A DNA stretch of 64,000 nucleotides, from assembly GCF_014654365.1 (NCBI RefSeq), contig NZ_BNAY01000015.1, positions 383 to 64,382 on the forward strand. The letters are read 5' to 3'. The notes under the pieces were generated by a model. The model was given only the letters and a program-made list of their open reading frames with translations, was not told where the DNA came from and made no database searches. Below, piece after piece: positions 61,570-64,000 of this stretch. Source of the stretch: Amycolatopsis oliviviridis (GTDB taxonomy: Bacteria; Actinomycetota; Actinomycetes; Mycobacteriales; Pseudonocardiaceae). Positions within the stretch are counted from its first letter, which is position 1; each line of letters opens with the position of its first letter. The translations under genes and the position numbers were made by a program.

Positions 61570-63054
61570 CCCGCCGAACTGTTGCCGCAGTTCGCGTTTG
61601 AGCAGTTTCCCGGACGCGTTCTTCGGCAATTCGCCGACGAAATGCACCGACTTCGGCACCTTGTGCGCGGCCAGGGACTTCTTGGCGAACTCGATCAGCT
61701 CCGCTTCCTCGACCGGCTCCTTCACCACGACCACCGCGGCGATCGCCTCGATCCAGCGTTCGTGCGGCAGGCCGACGACGGCCACTTCGGCGACGGCGGG
61801 ATGCGTGTACAGCGCGTCCTCCACCTCACGCGACGCGACGAGCACGCCGCCGGTGTTGACGACGTCCTTGATCCGGTCGACGACGAACAGGTAGCCCTCC
61901 TCGTCCTGCCGCACGAGATCCCCGGAGTGGAACCAGCCGCCCGCGAACGCCTCCACCGACTCCTCGGGCTTGCCCCAGTAGCCCGTGCACAACTGCGGCG
62001 AGCGGTACACGACCTCGCCGAGTTCGCCCGGCGGGAGATCGTTCATCTCGGCGTCCACCACGCGGGTCTCGACGAACAGAACCGGGCGGCCGACGGAATC
62101 CGGCCGCGCGTCGTGCTCTTCGGGACGCAGAACCGTCGCGAGTGGACCGATCTCCGACTGGCCGAAACAGTTGTAGAAACCGACTCCCGGCAGCTGCCCG
62201 CGGAGCTTGTCCAGCACCGGCACGGGCATGATCGAAGCGCCGTAGTACGCCTTGGTGAGACCGCGCAGATCCGCCTCCGCGAGACCGGGATGATTCGCCA
62301 GTCCCACCCAGACGGTCGGCGGGAAGAACAGGGAAGTGACGCCCTGGCGCGGGATCCGCGCGAGGATGTCGCCGAGATCGGGCGCCTCGACGAGATGGTT
62401 CGTCGCGCCGACGGCCAGCCCCGGCATGAGGAACACGTGCATCTGCGCCGAGTGGTACAGCGGCAGCGCGTGCAGCGGCACGTCGCGATCGCTCAGGTCG
62501 AGCGCGGCGATGCAGGACGAATACTCGTGCACCAGCGCGCGATGGGTGAGCATCGCGCCCTTCGGCCGGGAAGTCGTCCCGGACGTGTAGAGCAGCTGGA
62601 CGAGGTCTTCGTCGGCGACCCCGGACTCCTCGTGCGGGGTGACGGTTTCGTCCAGCGCCCAGCCGAGAATGTCCGAAGTGGACTTATGGGCGGACGCCAC
62701 GTGCCCGGCCAGCGCGGGGTCGACGAAGGCGACGGCGGGTTCGGACTGCGTGAGCAGGTACGCGAGCTCTTCACCGCGCGCGTTGAAGTTCACCGGCACG
62801 TGCACCAGCCCGGCCCGCGCGCAACCGAGGTACAGCAACAAGTACGCGTCGGAGTTCTTGCCGAAGGCCGCGACGCGGTCACCGTGGACGAGCCCGCTTT
62901 CGAGCAGCTTCGCCGCGACCCGGCCCACCGCGCGGTCGAGCTCCGCGTACGTCCACACGCGATCGGCGAAGGTCAGCGCGACCCGGTCCGGGACGCGGCG
63001 CGCGCTCCGCTCCAGGACGCGGCCGACGGTGCTGGGGTAGCCGGGAACGGTCAT
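61546..63054 (-). CDS. AMP-forming acyl-CoA synthetase
   Basis: 502 aa ANL-superfamily enzyme that activates a carboxylic acid to its CoA thioester. Motifs: YTSGTTSRPKG (156-166), NCFGQSEIGP (A5), GWFHSGDLVR (A7), VVDRIKDVVNTGG (A8) and the C-terminal lysine in KNASGKLLKREL. Chain-length specificity not evident; closest in layout to medium/long-chain fatty acid or benzoate-type ligases. I start it at ATG 63054 (MTVPGYPSTV). Single gene, diverging from the aldose epimerase gene. Confidence 0.92.
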   Translation of the reverse strand: MTVPGYPSTVGRVLERSARRVPDRVALTFADRVWTYAELDRAVGRVAAKLLESGLVHGDRVAAFGKNSDAYLLLYLGCARAGLVHVPVNFNARGEELAYLLTQSEPAVAFVDPALAGHVASAHKSTSDILGWALDETVTPHEESGVADEDLVQLLYTSGTTSRPKGAMLTHRALVHEYSSCIAALDLSDRDVPLHALPLYHSAQMHVFLMPGLAVGATNHLVEAPDLGDILARIPRQGVTSLFFPPTVWVGLANHPGLAEADLRGLTKAYYGASIMPVPVLDKLRGQLPGVGFYNCFGQSEIGPLATVLRPEEHDARPDSVGRPVLFVETRVVDAEMNDLPPGELGEVVYRSPQLCTGYWGKPEESVEAFAGGWFHSGDLVRQDEEGYLFVVDRIKDVVNTGGVLVASREVEDALYTHPAVAEVAVVGLPHERWIEAIAAVVVVKEPVEEAELIEFAKKSLAAHKVPKSVHFVGELPKNASGKLLKRELRQQFGGSASAIGV

Positions 63055-63127
63055 CGCGGCGGTCTCCTTCGTCCGGGCGTGGCGTTCCCAGACTACGTTC
63101 CCGGCGGGCGCCGGTAACCTCGTCGGC

Positions 63128-64000
63128 ATGGCCAATCCCACCGGAGAGCAGTTCGAGATCACCCGCGGCAACGCGCGCGCCGTCGTCACCGAGATCGGTG
63201 CCGGCCTGCGCGCGTTCGAGGTCGGCGGGGTGCCGTACGTCGAGGCGTTCGCCGAGGACGAGAAGCCGCCGAAGGGCGCCGGGCAGGTGCTGCTGCCGTG
63301 GCCGAACCGCACCAAGGGCGGCCAGTGGGTCCACCAGGGCGAGAAGCAGCAGCTCCCGATCACCGAAGAGGCGCGCGGCAACGCGATCCACGGCCTGACC
63401 CGGCACGAGGAGTGGGAGCTGCTGGAGCACGCGGAGTCGTCGATCACCCTGGCCGTCGACGTCCCGGCGCAGGAAGGCTGGCCGGTGCCGTTGCGCGCGA
63501 CGATCACCTACGAGATCTCGCCGCGCGAGCTGGTCGTGACGCACGAGATCCGCAACGAGGGCGAGAGCCCGATCGGCGTCGGGCTCGGCACGCACCCGTA
63601 CTTCCGCATCGGTGACGCGCCCACCGACGAGCTGACCCTGACGCTGCCCGCGAGCCGGGTCCGGCCGTACCTCGGCGACGAGCAGATGCCGTACGCCGAG
63701 GAACAGGACGTCGAGGGGACCGAGTACGACTTCCGGTCCGGGAAGCTGCTCGAAGGCGTCGACCTCGACACCGCGTTCGGCGGGTTGAGCCTCGCCGAGG
63801 ACGGCAACCATCACTACGTCCTCTCGCACAGCGAGCGGGAGCTGGTGGTCTGGGCCGGGCCGGACTTCCACTGGGCGCAGGTGTTCACGCCGGACGACCT
63901 GGTCGGCCGCGGCCGGGCGGTGGCGATCGAGCCGATGACCTGCCCCGCCGACGCGCTCAACACCGGCACCGACCTGATCGAGCTGGAGCCCGCGTCCTCG
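63128..64000 (+). CDS. galM: Aldose 1-epimerase, 5' part (gene continues beyond the window)
   Basis: The frame is open from ATG 63128 to the end of the window (291 codons) without a stop, so the gene is truncated by the window edge and almost complete in length. Catalytic residues of GalM-type mutarotases are visible: His in GNAIHGLTRHEEW, His in GLGTHPYFRIG and Glu in VAIEPMTCPADALNTG. It interconverts the anomers of aldoses in the cytoplasm. Divergent from the acyl-CoA synthetase gene with 73 bases between. Confidence 0.93.
   Translation, partial: MANPTGEQFEITRGNARAVVTEIGAGLRAFEVGGVPYVEAFAEDEKPPKGAGQVLLPWPNRTKGGQWVHQGEKQQLPITEEARGNAIHGLTRHEEWELLEHAESSITLAVDVPAQEGWPVPLRATITYEISPRELVVTHEIRNEGESPIGVGLGTHPYFRIGDAPTDELTLTLPASRVRPYLGDEQMPYAEEQDVEGTEYDFRSGKLLEGVDLDTAFGGLSLAEDGNHHYVLSHSERELVVWAGPDFHWAQVFTPDDLVGRGRAVAIEPMTCPADALNTGTDLIELEPASS

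Overview
The window is GC-rich actinobacterial chromosome. GTG starts, 4-nt ATGA/GTGA gene overlaps, a four-gene 'conservon', an HtaA-type haem uptake locus, SepH and gene order shared with mycobacteria point to Pseudonocardiaceae, most likely Amycolatopsis. The genus is inferred from gene content and style, not from a marker gene. I saw no tRNA, rRNA, transposase, integrase, prophage or CRISPR array; apart from its dispersed palindromes this looks like ordinary chromosomal sequence.

Layout. 1-5.5 kb: end of a purine permease gene, a MarR regulator with an MFS exporter, small proteins of unknown function, and an arylamine N-acetyltransferase. A perfect DtxR/IdeR iron box lies at 4536-4556, directly ahead of a ~90-nt stretch that ends in a strong hairpin: a candidate iron-controlled small transcript. 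5.5-13.5 kb: superoxide dismutase behind a MerR/SoxR-type promoter, then a haem acquisition island: a secreted small protein diverging from hmuT-hmuU-hmuV, a membrane-anchored surface protein and an HtaA protein, facing a haem oxygenase. Three iron boxes serve these units. 13.5-19.4 kb: TetR regulator, GCS2-type carboxylate-amine ligase, TrmH methyltransferase, DUF2537 protein, unknown membrane protein, YjbR-like protein, SepH. 19.5-25.2 kb: OmpR-type two-component system diverging from a lipoprotein/adaptor/MacB-like ABC operon, with matching 11-bp-spaced repeats at both promoters. 25.3-33.4 kb: GT87 glycosyltransferase, SerC, two unknown proteins, a beta-lactamase-fold hydrolase, and an ABC-2 exporter with a DesK/LuxR-type two-component system. 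33.5-39.2 kb: TetR/MFS pair, EphD-like hydrolase-dehydrogenase fusion with its TetR regulator, citrate synthase. 39.5-44 kb: urease operon ureABCFGD. 44-46 kb: secreted lipase and TetR regulator. 46-52.8 kb: SsuABC/NMT1-type ABC importer whose genes run by 4-nt and short overlaps into the conservon cvnABCD, all on the minus strand. 53-64 kb: small secreted protein, PdxH, MFS exporter, DUF3558-like lipoprotein, amino acid permease, two tandem lactonase-like hydrolases with a TetR regulator, a nucleotidyltransferase, an acyl-CoA synthetase and the start of an aldose 1-epimerase gene.

The order MarR - TrmH - DUF2537 - SepH - SerC - CitA matches the M. tuberculosis Rv0880-Rv0889c neighbourhood as I remember it, here expanded by accessory blocks (haem island, ABC/TCS operons, urease). 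Gene junctions are repeatedly marked by long palindromes falling into three sequence families (A, B, C), often lying right at stop codons or inside the last codons. Their sequence similarity between loci, and paired compensatory changes in family B, go beyond what simple terminators require.
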